This document shows, in pieces, positions 7,603-14,860 of a DNA stretch of 16,495 nt. Positions within the stretch are counted from its first letter, which is position 1; every line of letters starts with the position of its first letter. The position numbers were made by a program, and so were the translations under genes. This DNA is from Firmicutes bacterium UBA2296. Its GTDB lineage: Bacteria > Bacillota > UBA994. The notes beneath the pieces are model-generated. The model was not told the DNA's origin, ran no database searches, and was given only the letters and a program-made list of their open reading frames with translations. Location of the stretch: the NCBI GenBank assembly GCA_002345475.1, contig DDWC01000037.1, forward strand, positions 1-16,495, given 5' to 3'.

Positions 7603-8469
7603 TTGCTCAAGGCAGATAGCAACAGGGCTTCAACCCGACCCCGGCCGTTCGCAAGTATTCCTAAGCCGAAATATAGGAGTCGCGTTCGCCTTATCGCGGG
7701 GCGCCTCTATTACACGCTCAGGCGGTACATGAAATGGTATCTAGGCACGGCAGTGAAGTACGCCACTTTGAGGCAAAATTCCCCTCTGCCAGAGGTTATC
7801 TTCACGCATAGTACACCCCTATTCCGCCAGCTGCGCGGGGTAGATATGTGGCTTCAGCATAACAAGGTCGTCAACCTGCGACTTGCTGTCAAGAGGCTTG
7901 ACGGCGTTGTCATCATGCCCGGTGAGACATTCTCGTACTGGAAGCTGATCGGAATGCCCACCCGGGGCAAGGGTTACAAGGAGGGCATGGTACTCCATCC
8001 GGGCACGTTCCGCCCTGGAATCGGGGGTGGCCTGTGTCAGCTATCCAATCTCATTTACTGGATGACACTACATACACCGCTGACAGTAACTGAGCGCTAC
8101 CGCCATGGCTACGATGTCTTCCCCGATACTGGGCGGACCCAGCCCTTTGGCAGCGGAGCTACATGCGTATATAACTACGTCGACTTGCAGCTGCATAATG
8201 ACACCAGGGAACCCTTTCAACTCTGTGTTCATCTTACCGACACGGACCTGATTGGCGAATGGCGGACCACACGCGCCATGGACTATTCCTATGAGATCTA
8301 TGAGAAGGAGCATTCCATCCGGCAGGAGTTCTGGGGTGGATATGTACGCCAAAACACCATCTTCCGCAGGCGCTATGACATAGACGGTGAGCTGGTGGCG
8401 GACGAGCATGTTACGTCAAATGTGGCGATTATGATGTATGAGCCCTTTCTTACCGCTGGCCACAGCTAG
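7603..8469 (+). CDS. VanW family protein
   Basis: 288 residues. The VanW domain covers roughly residues 100-225, with the conserved GETFSYWKLIG, GIGGGLCQLSNLIY and PFGSGATCVYNYVDLQL blocks. VanW is an accessory protein of unknown biochemical role in VanB-type vancomycin clusters and occurs widely in Firmicutes outside them. The start is taken as TTG 7603, because GGAGGT at 7590-7595 lies 7 bases before it; the in-frame GTG at 7579 has no such site. No signal peptide or membrane segment is evident. No vanH/A/X-type genes are nearby, so a resistance role is not supported. A terminator follows 29 bases after the stop. Confidence 0.9.
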   Translation: MLKADSNRASTRPRPFASIPKPKYRSRVRLIAGRLYYTLRRYMKWYLGTAVKYATLRQNSPLPEVIFTHSTPLFRQLRGVDMWLQHNKVVNLRLAVKRLDGVVIMPGETFSYWKLIGMPTRGKGYKEGMVLHPGTFRPGIGGGLCQLSNLIYWMTLHTPLTVTERYRHGYDVFPDTGRTQPFGSGATCVYNYVDLQLHNDTREPFQLCVHLTDTDLIGEWRTTRAMDYSYEIYEKEHSIRQEFWGGYVRQNTIFRRRYDIDGELVADEHVTSNVAIMMYEPFLTAGHS

Positions 8470-8497
8470 TCGGTGCTAAGCCATGAAAAGGCAAAAG

Positions 8498-8524
8498 CCG
8501 CACCCCAACATTACCGGGGTGCGG
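8498..8524. terminator. Bidirectional terminator between the VanW gene and the convergent minus-strand gene
   Basis: Nine-base GC-rich arms CCGCACCCC (8498-8506) and GGGGTGCGG (8516-8524) pair perfectly around a 9-base loop. They are flanked by an A-run on the left and TTCTT on the right. It lies between stop codons at 8469 (+) and 8558 (-). Confidence 0.85.
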
Positions 8525-8557
8525 TTCTTATCATGTTGATCTGGCCATATCGGCGCC

Positions 8558-9904
8558 CTAATTCTGCCAGCATATTTTCTGCAAGCTATAACCCCCGTTC
8601 AGACTGTCGTTCACGACCACCAGTAGGTCACCTTCATGCCATAGGGCCTCAAGCACACGGAACTGTGCGGCAAACAGAGGGACGAATGTGTCGTCACCGT
8701 TCATAATAGCGCTCACTTCGACTAGCCCGTCATTGGGCACATCTGCAACACCAAGGACGTTATGGTAACTGACTACGAAATGCTTTTGTGAAACAGGATC
8801 GAAGGTGCTCGTGCTGGGGTAGTACCCAGAAGGGATGCCTGTCTGCGCCAGAGAGTCATCTACAAGGACATACTTCAACATGTAGTACGGACCATCCCAG
8901 GGACCGCAGGCAAACGGCAACACTTTGCGGAAGAAGATGGTTTTGCGTGCGGCATCAATCCCAGCCAACTTCAGGCCACCACAAGTGCTGTTCTCTCGAA
9001 AGACACGCTGCACGGAGAGCCCATCCTCGCCGTAACGATATATCACTGCTCCGGCAAAACACCCGTAAAGACGCGAAGCCAGTTCGACCACAATGTATTG
9101 CGGCGATATCCAGTGCGGCGTGGTGTGCATGATAAGTTTCTCCTCTTCGTCATCCGGAAACAAATGCAGGCCGTCTATCCGGCGCAAGCCTTTGCCAACC
9201 AGATCATACAACCAGACTTCCTGGTAGTACTCGTGACCGTACTCAGACAAGCTGTACTTCATGAACATGACGAGACTACCGCCCTCTGGCGACAAGGCCA
9301 TACCTTGTACCGAGTAGCCTATCTCCGCGTCCATGAGCCTACGGCTCTCCCCCGTCCCGGAGTCAAACACAAAGAGGCCCAGAAAACTGTTAACACCCGA
9401 TTCTGTACACGATAGTGTGTAGTAAAGGTTGTCATGGGCCCAGGCATATCTGATTGTCTGTGCCGAATCTGATACTGAGATAGCGATTGGGCCCCGCTCG
9501 GTGAGCACATAAATGCCCTCCCTCGCTGTGAGCACATGGCCATCGACAGACTGAACGAGTATCCCCTCCGCACTGCAAAAAGGGGCCTCTGGATCCCAGC
9601 CGTCTCCTATGACGCCAACACAATCATTTGCCAGGTATGCAACATTATCTCCATGCTGCCAAAGGTAAATTGGGTCTGCCGATTGCAGCAGGACGGAGAC
9701 AGCAGGCGGCTTTCCCCCGGGCTGCGGCAGGATCTCTACAGGCAAAGCCTTAAGCGTAGCCTCCCCTTCCGGGTCCACCGGCGGTGGGAGTATCGTAGCT
9801 CCCGGAACCCTTTGTACCCACAGCAAATACGCAGCCATGGCCAGAAGCACAATGGCCAACACGTACACTCGCTGCGCCTTAGCCCAGAAGACGATTCGAT
9901 TCAC
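8558..9904 (-). CDS. Membrane-anchored extracytoplasmic protein, probable beta-propeller
   Basis: 448 residues. A single N-terminal membrane segment (about 13-30, VYVLAIVLLAMAAYLLW) is followed by a proline-rich stalk and a large beta-rich domain outside the cell. Blade-like repeats such as LFVFDSGTGESRRLM, MALSPEGGSLVMF and VWLYDLVGKGLRRIDG resemble TolB/WD40-type propeller blades, but I recognise no named family. The mature part holds numerous Cys residues. The GTG at 9904 is chosen because AGGAGA lies 8 bases upstream. The frame stays open to 10006 only because it runs into an M20 pseudogene remnant, which should not be counted as part of this protein. Confidence 0.75.
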   Translation of the reverse strand: MNRIVFWAKAQRVYVLAIVLLAMAAYLLWVQRVPGATILPPPVDPEGEATLKALPVEILPQPGGKPPAVSVLLQSADPIYLWQHGDNVAYLANDCVGVIGDGWDPEAPFCSAEGILVQSVDGHVLTAREGIYVLTERGPIAISVSDSAQTIRYAWAHDNLYYTLSCTESGVNSFLGLFVFDSGTGESRRLMDAEIGYSVQGMALSPEGGSLVMFMKYSLSEYGHEYYQEVWLYDLVGKGLRRIDGLHLFPDDEEEKLIMHTTPHWISPQYIVVELASRLYGCFAGAVIYRYGEDGLSVQRVFRENSTCGGLKLAGIDAARKTIFFRKVLPFACGPWDGPYYMLKYVLVDDSLAQTGIPSGYYPSTSTFDPVSQKHFVVSYHNVLGVADVPNDGLVEVSAIMNGDDTFVPLFAAQFRVLEALWHEGDLLVVVNDSLNGGYSLQKICWQN

Positions 9905-9958
9905 ACGCTCTCTCTCCTTTCTGCCTCTGGTGAAACATAATTGCCCGTCACCAAACAC

Positions 9959-10112
9959 ACAGTCTTCGTTGACTTTAGACTCGGGATTGTGGGCGTTGTG
10001 TACCACATCCTCGTTGGGGTGGGAGCCTAGGCGCAGGAAGGCGCCGGGGGCTTTTGTACAAAGTAGGCAAAATCTTCGCGAACATGGATAAAACCGTGCG
10101 ACCGCCCTCCCC
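9959..10112 (-). pseudogene. Remnant of an M20D amidohydrolase gene (C-terminal piece, frameshifted)
   Basis: Read on the minus strand, this stretch encodes EDFAYFVQ, then after a one-base deletion near 10050 APGAFLRLGSHPNEDVVHNAHNP and KVNEDC. These align with GGEDFAYFAQKAPGSFLRLG and NAHNPKFEVNEDC of the intact M20D gene at 13432-14601. Base-level similarity begins sharply at about 9959 and fades near 10112. The rest of the gene is missing. It is closer to the 13432 copy than to the 4569 copy. It marks a partial duplication that decayed, or the scar of a rearrangement. Confidence 0.85.
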
Positions 10113-10119
10113 GTTCTTA

Positions 10120-11115
10120 TTAGCGGTGATACCCATCGAACATAAGCCAGGGAGAATCTAGATCCTTTCGCACCAGTACATAGAAGTGTGTGCCGGGACC
10201 CGAGAAGTAGAAGACTTTGGCTCCGTCATAGTAGGTAGCATGCCTTTCAGCGACCACCACCATATTTTCATAGATATCATCATCTTTGGCCCATCCTACC
10301 TTTTCGGCCAGCGAACTGTTACCCCGGTGCATTCCCTGCATGTGAACTGTTTCTTCCTCTGAGATCCCAAAATAATAGGTCGCCCAACAGACTACCGCGG
10401 CAGGTTCATCGTAGATTGTGACTACGCCGCTCCCAGGGTTTTCCCACTTGTGTAGGGAGAACGAAAGCCTGTTGTAGTCCGGGTCTCTACCCGCTATCCA
10501 GTTGTTCTTAAGGGCGCGGATCGCACTGTGTTCTGCGGGGTGACTCACTAGCACGAGCGCCTTATCGTCATCGTCCTGGATGTTCCAAATTAACCAGGGA
10601 GAGTTTGTGTCGCTCCGTATGAGAATGAAGGGCTCGACAACGCTACCTATAGAATATGGAACCCTGGCATCAGTATTTACGGTGTAAGACGTAGTTGCAA
10701 TCAGCATGTTCTCCTTTATAAAATCGTCGGACCAGCCCTTGTGTTCTGCCAGCACACTACCGCAGTAGCCCTGCTGCATAGCGGTGGTCTCTATTTCATT
10801 AATCCCCATCGAATGTAACGTTATATTTTTTATCCCAAACTCGATGTCTGTTTCCCTGGAATCCACCAGCACAGTCGAACGCCAAGTGTCATAGTCATTG
10901 TCCCATCTGGCCTGCAAATGAGTTTTCAGGAGGCGCGTGATTTCGTCATCATCAGGATTTATCCTCAGGCCGGTCGGATCGTCATCACTTCCGGGAGTTT
11001 CGATGGCTACGATATCAGGAGGGTCTTGAGTACCTTCATTAGTGACACAGCCCAGCAAGACCCATAGCATGAGCGCACAAAGACATAATACGCTCAACTT
11101 CTGCAATTGCTTCAC
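10120..11115 (-). CDS. Lipoprotein with two copies of an unrecognised domain
   Basis: 331 residues. The signal peptide ends in a lipobox (VLLGC, lipidated Cys23), followed by an Asp/Pro-rich linker (24-57). The rest is an internal duplication: repeat 1 about 57-180 and repeat 2 about 194-328. Matching landmarks are GINEIET / GISEEET, LAEHKGW / LAEKVGW, IKENMLIATTS / IYENMVVVAER, and ILIRSDTNSPWLIW / VLVRKDLDSPWLMF. The fold may be NTF2-like, as in some DUF4829-type lipoproteins, but this is a guess. The GTG at 11115 is chosen for the lipoprotein signal and an AAAGGA site 9 bases upstream; the frame is open to 11163. Confidence 0.78.
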   Translation of the reverse strand: MKQLQKLSVLCLCALMLWVLLGCVTNEGTQDPPDIVAIETPGSDDDPTGLRINPDDDEITRLLKTHLQARWDNDYDTWRSTVLVDSRETDIEFGIKNITLHSMGINEIETTAMQQGYCGSVLAEHKGWSDDFIKENMLIATTSYTVNTDARVPYSIGSVVEPFILIRSDTNSPWLIWNIQDDDDKALVLVSHPAEHSAIRALKNNWIAGRDPDYNRLSFSLHKWENPGSGVVTIYDEPAAVVCWATYYFGISEEETVHMQGMHRGNSSLAEKVGWAKDDDIYENMVVVAERHATYYDGAKVFYFSGPGTHFYVLVRKDLDSPWLMFDGYHR

Positions 11116-11159
11116 CCTATCAGATCCTTTCGAAGTGTTACAGCGGCTCTCCAGAAAAC

Positions 11160-11198
11160 CCACTGCCCTATACGTAATGCTACTTGGGAAACTATGTA
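11160..11198 (+). repeat. 39-bp inverted repeat, left copy
   Basis: This segment matches the reverse complement of 13233-13271 at 36 of 39 positions, with weaker similarity for a few more bases outward. The inner 22 bases, including GCTACTTGGGAAACT, are identical. It lies between the end of the frameshifted lipoprotein gene (11224) and the start of the next gene (11115). No transposase is found between the copies. Confidence 0.8.
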
Positions 11199-11223
11199 CT
11201 AGCCAGCTGGCAGTTGCGCCAGG

Positions 11224-12101
11224 CTACCGGATGCGCGTTCCTGGATGCAAATATGGCATTTCACGGTCTGATGTAAAGATCAGACTCAGGTAATCATCCG
11301 TCTCTCCCAACCGAGCCACGTAGTACTGCGCATGCTCAGTCAACTCCAATAAGAGCAGGCTGTCGACACCATCTTGCACGAGACGACAGGCAGTGACTGT
11401 AGTGTTACCCCTCTGACCGGGGAGGTATGCTGCAATCTCGGGTCTAAAACTCACCCCCTGAAATCGCACTTCGAAATGCCTGGAAGATTCGTCGAAAGAA
11501 ACTACCGGATGGATCCCGCCGAAGACGTCGGTATAGCTAACCTCCTCCCCGAACTCGATCTGCCCAAAGGATATGTCTACTCCAGTAGCCGTAAGCCAGA
11601 CACCCTTGATTCCCGTGAAACCGTACCAGTTCAAATCCACACTTTCGTTCAGGGCCAGCGGAACTTCTGTGATGTGTCGGATGAAGCATTGATGCCAGTC
11701 CACCGGGAAGCCCCAATCAGTGCGGCTGTAAGTGACAAGGCGAGGAAAGGGAATGGAACCATCGGGCCAGGCGCCCCCTGCTTCGAAGTACAGATTGCCG
11801 TTACCAGAAAACCCCATGAGCTGCTGGGAGCTGAACCCCATGGGCTCGATTAGATCCATGCTGCCCGAGCTCAAATCAAACAACCGAAACAGTGACGCAT
11901 GGCTCCTTATACTCTCAACCAGGATATACTTTCCCTGGTGCTCATAATGCTCACGATGGGTTCTTCCCATTCCACATATAGCGTATCAATATCGTCCAGA
12001 GTCAACCTGTCCTGCCCGCCATGGGGTAAGGGTTCAGCGATTGGTTTAACGCATGAAATAAGGAACACTGTTAGGAGTAGCAGCAACATAGCCTTTTTCA
12101 T
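11224..12101 (-). pseudogene. Frameshifted lipoprotein gene of unknown function
   Basis: Two overlapping frames look like one gene. The first (12101-11907) begins MKKAMLLLLLTVFLISC, a lipoprotein signal with Cys17, and reads sensibly to about DDIDTLYVEW. The second frame then continues YEHQGKYILVESIRSHASLFRLFDL and runs 248 codons to 11224 with no plausible start of its own. Joining them needs a one-base shift between about 11955 and 12000. No classical slippery heptamer is visible there, so a lost base is more likely than programmed frameshifting; a sequencing error is also possible. The restored product of about 290 residues would be a beta-rich surface lipoprotein. The ATG overlaps the upstream stop (ATGA), with AAGGAGG before it. 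Confidence 0.65.
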
Positions 12102-12481
12102 AACTTGCCTCCTTTTGCCGCGTGTTGGGGAGCTGATGGATACTCATAATCCGTCAGGCGATACTGAATAGTGTCTCTACCTAGTCTATCACTGGCAATG
12201 AACTGCGAACAATCATACTTCTTTGGTTCTCGCACAGAAGCCTTGGCAATGACCAGAAACGCTTCACAAACAGCCTGGATATGCTTCTCCGCAGGCATGT
12301 TATCTTTGAGGGAGTAGATAATTGACTGTAGATACACGCCCTCAGACTCATCGGTAATGTTCGCAAAAGAAGAAAGGACCCCATCTTTGCTATAGTAAAT
12401 CTCTTTAGGCGCAGCGAAGACTGTCGACATTGAAATGATTATTAATAAGAAACATAAGCTAAGTATCAGAGTTCTTTTCAC
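12098..12481 (-). CDS. Small secreted protein of unknown function
   Basis: 127 residues with a typical Sec signal peptide: MKRTLILSLCFLLIIISMSTVFAA, probable signal peptidase I cleavage around residues 23-24. The mature part is about 104 residues with two Cys (in AVCEAF and YDCSQF), suited to a disulfide. I recognise no domain. The GTG at 12481 is chosen because AAAGG lies about 10 bases upstream and the signal peptide starts there; the open frame to 12550 adds unlikely residues. The gene ends in a 4-base ATGA overlap with the lipoprotein gene downstream, so the two are coupled. Confidence 0.72.
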   Translation of the reverse strand: MKRTLILSLCFLLIIISMSTVFAAPKEIYYSKDGVLSSFANITDESEGVYLQSIIYSLKDNMPAEKHIQAVCEAFLVIAKASVREPKKYDCSQFIASDRLGRDTIQYRLTDYEYPSAPQHAAKGGKL

Positions 12482-12859
12482 TATTATCATCCCTTTCAAC
12501 ATGTTTTTGCCGTAACATAGAGGTTGTTTTCCACAACTGTATCGCGACAAATATAGTCCATACTAGTCCCAAAGTACCAGATTGACACATGCCGATAGTG
12601 CAGGAATAGCTTAAGCCTGACACATACGCTCTGTTGTGCATTACTTGATGTATCGCCAAATAGACCGTCTCACCATCCCAGACCAGAACGCGCTGATAGC
12701 AACCATCTGCTACAACACGTTCGTCTCCTGTCTTGACATCTCTAACCCAGATTTGATAGTGATTAGTCGCTGTTCTTCAGCGCCTTGCGCTGTTGACAGT
12801 GGAACGGTACTTGCGAGAATCATCAGTGCCACAAGTATTGCATAGAACCTTTTTGTCAC
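12459..12859 (-). pseudogene. Broken exported protein gene, signal peptide followed by frameshift
   Basis: The GTG at 12859 has GGGAGG 7 bases upstream and opens a clear signal peptide, MTKRFYAILVALMILASTVP, ending near STAQGA. This frame stops after only 49 residues (12710). Another frame then reads protein-like text, YQIWVRDVKTGDERVVADG and LVWDGETVYLA, and stays open to 12459. The intended product was probably an exported protein with propeller-like blades, comparable in style to VWLYDLVGKGLRRIDG of the 8558-9904 protein. The last part before 12459 may be meaningless. A genuine 49-residue secreted peptide (12710-12859) is the alternative. Confidence 0.45.
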
Positions 12860-12872
12860 AAAAATACCTCCC

Positions 12873-12904
12873 TCAATCGTCTTTTTAACTATAAAGACGT
12901 TTGA
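12873..12904. promoter_or_regulatory. Hairpin/operator next to the ribosome binding site of the 12859 gene
   Basis: Twelve-base arms (12873-12884 and 12893-12904) pair with one mismatch around an 8-base AT-rich loop. On the minus strand the hairpin ends almost at the GGGAGG Shine-Dalgarno of the gene starting at 12859, so it could be a protein operator or a translation-control hairpin. A terminator is less likely because the T-rich stretch follows only after the GGGAGG. Confidence 0.45.
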
Positions 12905-12934
12905 GAGAGGAAAGTGCAACATGTTTTTTAGAAA

Positions 12935-13177
12935 TCAGCGGATATATTTAACTCCCTCGGCTATTCTTACAGCCACGGCTACATCAGTTTGAACCTGCAC
13001 CATAAACAACAGGGCGTCCATTTCCCAGACAATTGTGACCATATTGTTTTTCCCCATTAGCGTGCCCTCATAGCCATTTATGCGAATTGCCTCAAAACGG
13101 TCAGCATCTTCAGTGTCAACCACCGGTGCACTTGCTTCATCTCGTCGTCTGTCAACGGGGTTGGCTGCATTGCTCAT
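12935..13177 (-). CDS. Small protein resembling the C-terminus of DUF4367 proteins
   Basis: 80 residues from the ATG at 13177, which has GGAGG 5 bases upstream; upstream in-frame ATGs at 13180 and 13189 are alternatives. The second half (FEAIRINGYEGTLM, VTIVWEMDALLFMVQV, AVRIAEGVKYI) follows the pattern of the DUF4367 C-terminus: a strand with an NGxEG turn, an xxxWE strand, then the closing xxIAExI helix. DUF4367 proteins are normally several times longer with a membrane anchor, so this is either a stand-alone domain or a truncated gene given a new start. No signal peptide. Confidence 0.55.
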   Translation of the reverse strand: MSNAANPVDRRRDEASAPVVDTEDADRFEAIRINGYEGTLMGKNNMVTIVWEMDALLFMVQVQTDVAVAVRIAEGVKYIR

Positions 13178-13232
13178 CATCACCTCCATGATTACGCTAT
13201 TCCTCAAACGCGCGTAAAACTCTCCCTTGGAC

Positions 13233-13271
13233 TACATAGTTTCCCAAGTAGCATTGCATATAGGGTAGTGG
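13233..13271 (-). repeat. 39-bp inverted repeat, right copy
   Basis: Partner of 11160-11198, in opposite orientation, 36 of 39 identical, about 2.03 kb away. A much weaker third resemblance in the opposite orientation lies at about 13327-13352 (ATGCTACCTTGG). The rest of the gap 13178-13431 contains only this repeat and the terminator at 13368-13412. Confidence 0.8.
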
Positions 13272-13367
13272 TTTCCTGCGATAGCTGCCATAGACATCAT
13301 GTCTTCGAGAGCAACTCGTGCGGCTATATGCTACCTTGGTTCAGAGACTATATTAAGATGGGTTATG

Positions 13368-13412
13368 AACAACGCAGCGCCCTAGGTTTGCACCTGGGGA
13401 CGCTGCGTTGTT
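13368..13412 (-). terminator. Terminator of the M20D gene at 13432-14601
   Basis: Twelve-base perfect arms (13368-13379 and 13401-13412, AACAACGCAGCG and its complement), with partial pairing continuing inward (CCTAGGT / ACCTGGGG). It starts 19 bases after the M20D stop on the minus strand. The following T stretch is short and interrupted, so its efficiency is uncertain. Confidence 0.65.
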
Positions 13413-13431
13413 TGCTCCGTTATATTACTGT

Positions 13432-14601
13432 CTATTCCACTGCCTTAAGCGCAATGCCGATCATTGCCGCGAGGCCGATGGGGATGCAGTCTTCGTTGAC
13501 TTCGAACTTGGGATTGTGGGCGTTAGCCACAACTTCTTTGGCGGGGCGTGCGCCAAGCCTCAGAAAGGAACCGGGAGCCTTTTGTGCAAAGTAGGCAAAA
13601 TCTTCGCCGCCCATGGTGGGGATAGTGCGCACTTCTACATTGCCCTCTCCCACTACCTGCTCGCCCACGGCCTTAAACATGTCGGCCATCTCCACGTTGT
13701 TGTTCACCGATGGGTAGCCCATGACGTACTCGATCTCGTAGGTGGCGTTCATGGCCTCGGTGATGCCCTTGACTATGGCCTCTATGCGCTCACGAATGAG
13801 CACCCGGGTGTTGGGGTCAAGGCTGCGGATGGTGAGCTTGAGCAGGGCTTCCTCGGCGATGACGTTGTGAATGGCACCGCTCTGAATGCTGCCTACTGAG
13901 ATTACCGCCGCATCCTGCGGGCTCACGTTACGGCTGACTATGGTCTGCAGGGCCAGCACCACCTGTGAGCCGATGACCACAGCATCCACAGTCCGGTGAG
14001 GCACGGCGCCGTGTCCGCCCTTGCCGATAATGCGTATGTCCGCCATGTCGCAGTTGGCATGGCTGTAGCCGTGGTTGACGGCCAGCTTGCCGGTCTCCAG
14101 ATCAACGCCGACGTGGAGCCCAAACACCCGCTCCACTCCGTCCATAACGCCGTTCTCGATCATACCAAGCGCGCCGCCGGGGAAGCGCTCTTCAGCAGGC
14201 TGGAAGAACAGTTTGATGGTGCCCGCCAGCTCATCTTTGTGCTGTGCCAGCACGGTTGAGGCGCCCATGAGAATCGCCGTGTGAACATCGTGTCCGCAGG
14301 CATGCATTACGCCGGGGACTTCAGACTTAAACTCCGTCTCGATCAACTCCTGGACAGGCAGTGCGTCCATATCTGCACGCAAGGCGATAGTCCGCCCGGG
14401 CTTGCCTCCCTTAATGACACCGAGCACCGCTGTAGAGTCCGGGAAGCGGGTAACTTCAATGCCTGCCTCCTTTAGCACCGACTCCACCAGGGCTGCCGTC
14501 TTGTGTTCCTCAAAACCCACCTCAGGGTTCTTATGAATCTGCCGCCGCCAGGCCACAACCTGCGGGGTTATTTCTGCAACGCTTTGCTTTACATCAAACA
14601 C
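13432..14601 (-). CDS. M20D family amidohydrolase, second copy
   Basis: 389 residues from a GTG at 14601. The frame is open to 14766, but those 55 residues come from intergenic repeats. The GTG is supported by a GGGAGATGAG site and by exact alignment with the start of the paralogue at 4569-5738 (MFDxK). Metal ligands and motifs are complete: ALRADMDALP, MHACGHDVHTA, FQPAEE, GLHVG, GKGGHGAVP, GGEDFAYF and AHNPKF. Like other M20D enzymes it should cleave N-acyl or amide conjugates of amino acids in the cytoplasm. It stands alone with its own terminator. A decayed partial third copy lies at 9959-10112, closer to this gene. Confidence 0.93.
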   Translation of the reverse strand: MFDVKQSVAEITPQVVAWRRQIHKNPEVGFEEHKTAALVESVLKEAGIEVTRFPDSTAVLGVIKGGKPGRTIALRADMDALPVQELIETEFKSEVPGVMHACGHDVHTAILMGASTVLAQHKDELAGTIKLFFQPAEERFPGGALGMIENGVMDGVERVFGLHVGVDLETGKLAVNHGYSHANCDMADIRIIGKGGHGAVPHRTVDAVVIGSQVVLALQTIVSRNVSPQDAAVISVGSIQSGAIHNVIAEEALLKLTIRSLDPNTRVLIRERIEAIVKGITEAMNATYEIEYVMGYPSVNNNVEMADMFKAVGEQVVGEGNVEVRTIPTMGGEDFAYFAQKAPGSFLRLGARPAKEVVANAHNPKFEVNEDCIPIGLAAMIGIALKAVE

Positions 14602-14691
14602 TTGCTCATCTCCCTTAGTTTTGTATCCTGTTAATTTCGGCAATAGAAGCAGTTTTCCTGCATTGTGCATAGAGGATGGGGTGGCCGATAG

Positions 14692-14718
14692 CCTGATAAA
14701 CCTGATTAACCTGATGAG
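14692..14718. repeat. Three 9-bp tandem units, CCTGATNAA type
   Basis: Units at 14692, 14701 and 14710 are CCTGATAAA, CCTGATTAA and CCTGATGAG. They lie upstream of the M20D gene, just before the heptad array begins. Their period (9) differs from the heptads nearby. Between 14602 and 14691 I see no other clear feature apart from the M20D ribosome binding site. Confidence 0.6.
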
Positions 14719-14736
14719 GCGCTGATGAAAGCGGGT

Positions 14737-14834
14737 CGCCAGCCTCCAGGCGCCAGGCGCCAGCAAAGAGCAGTCAGCAGACAGCGTTCAGCAAAGACGG
14801 AGAACAGGCGACAAGGGCAAAAGACAGGTAGGTC
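14737..14834. repeat. Long degenerate heptad array, NNNCAGC/CGCCAGG type
   Basis: About fourteen contiguous 7-base units from 14737. The first four are CGCCAGC-like, with the units at 14737 and 14758 identical. Next come units ending AGC (14765, 14772, 14779, 14786), then units drifting to GAGACA-like and AAGACAG-like words. The consensus changes gradually along the array while the period of 7 is kept. The first part is the reverse complement type of the CTGGCGG units at 1845 and 16074. Confidence 0.7.
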
Positions 14835-14860
14835 CGACACTGGCACCACTGAGGATACGG

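Noticed and set aside
7603..8469. Vancomycin resistance gene cluster
   Set aside because: Only a VanW-family protein is present; there is no VanH, ligase, VanX, VanY or two-component system.
9905..10006. 34-residue N-terminal extension of the propeller-like protein
   Set aside because: The extra residues include the M20 remnant (HNAHNP); the GTG at 9904 with AGGAGA is the proper start.
11940..12010. Programmed -1 ribosomal frameshift in the lipoprotein gene
   Set aside because: No X-XXY-YYZ heptamer in the correct frame and no obvious downstream stimulatory hairpin were seen; an indel is simpler.
11160..13271. Complete insertion sequence
   Set aside because: The inverted repeats are clear, but no transposase or transposase fragment lies between them and no target duplication is visible.
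14602..14766. 55-residue N-terminal extension of the second M20D protein
   Set aside because: It encodes repeat-derived text (RLIRLIRFIRL) from the CCTGATNAA units; the paralogue and the ribosome binding site both point to GTG 14601.
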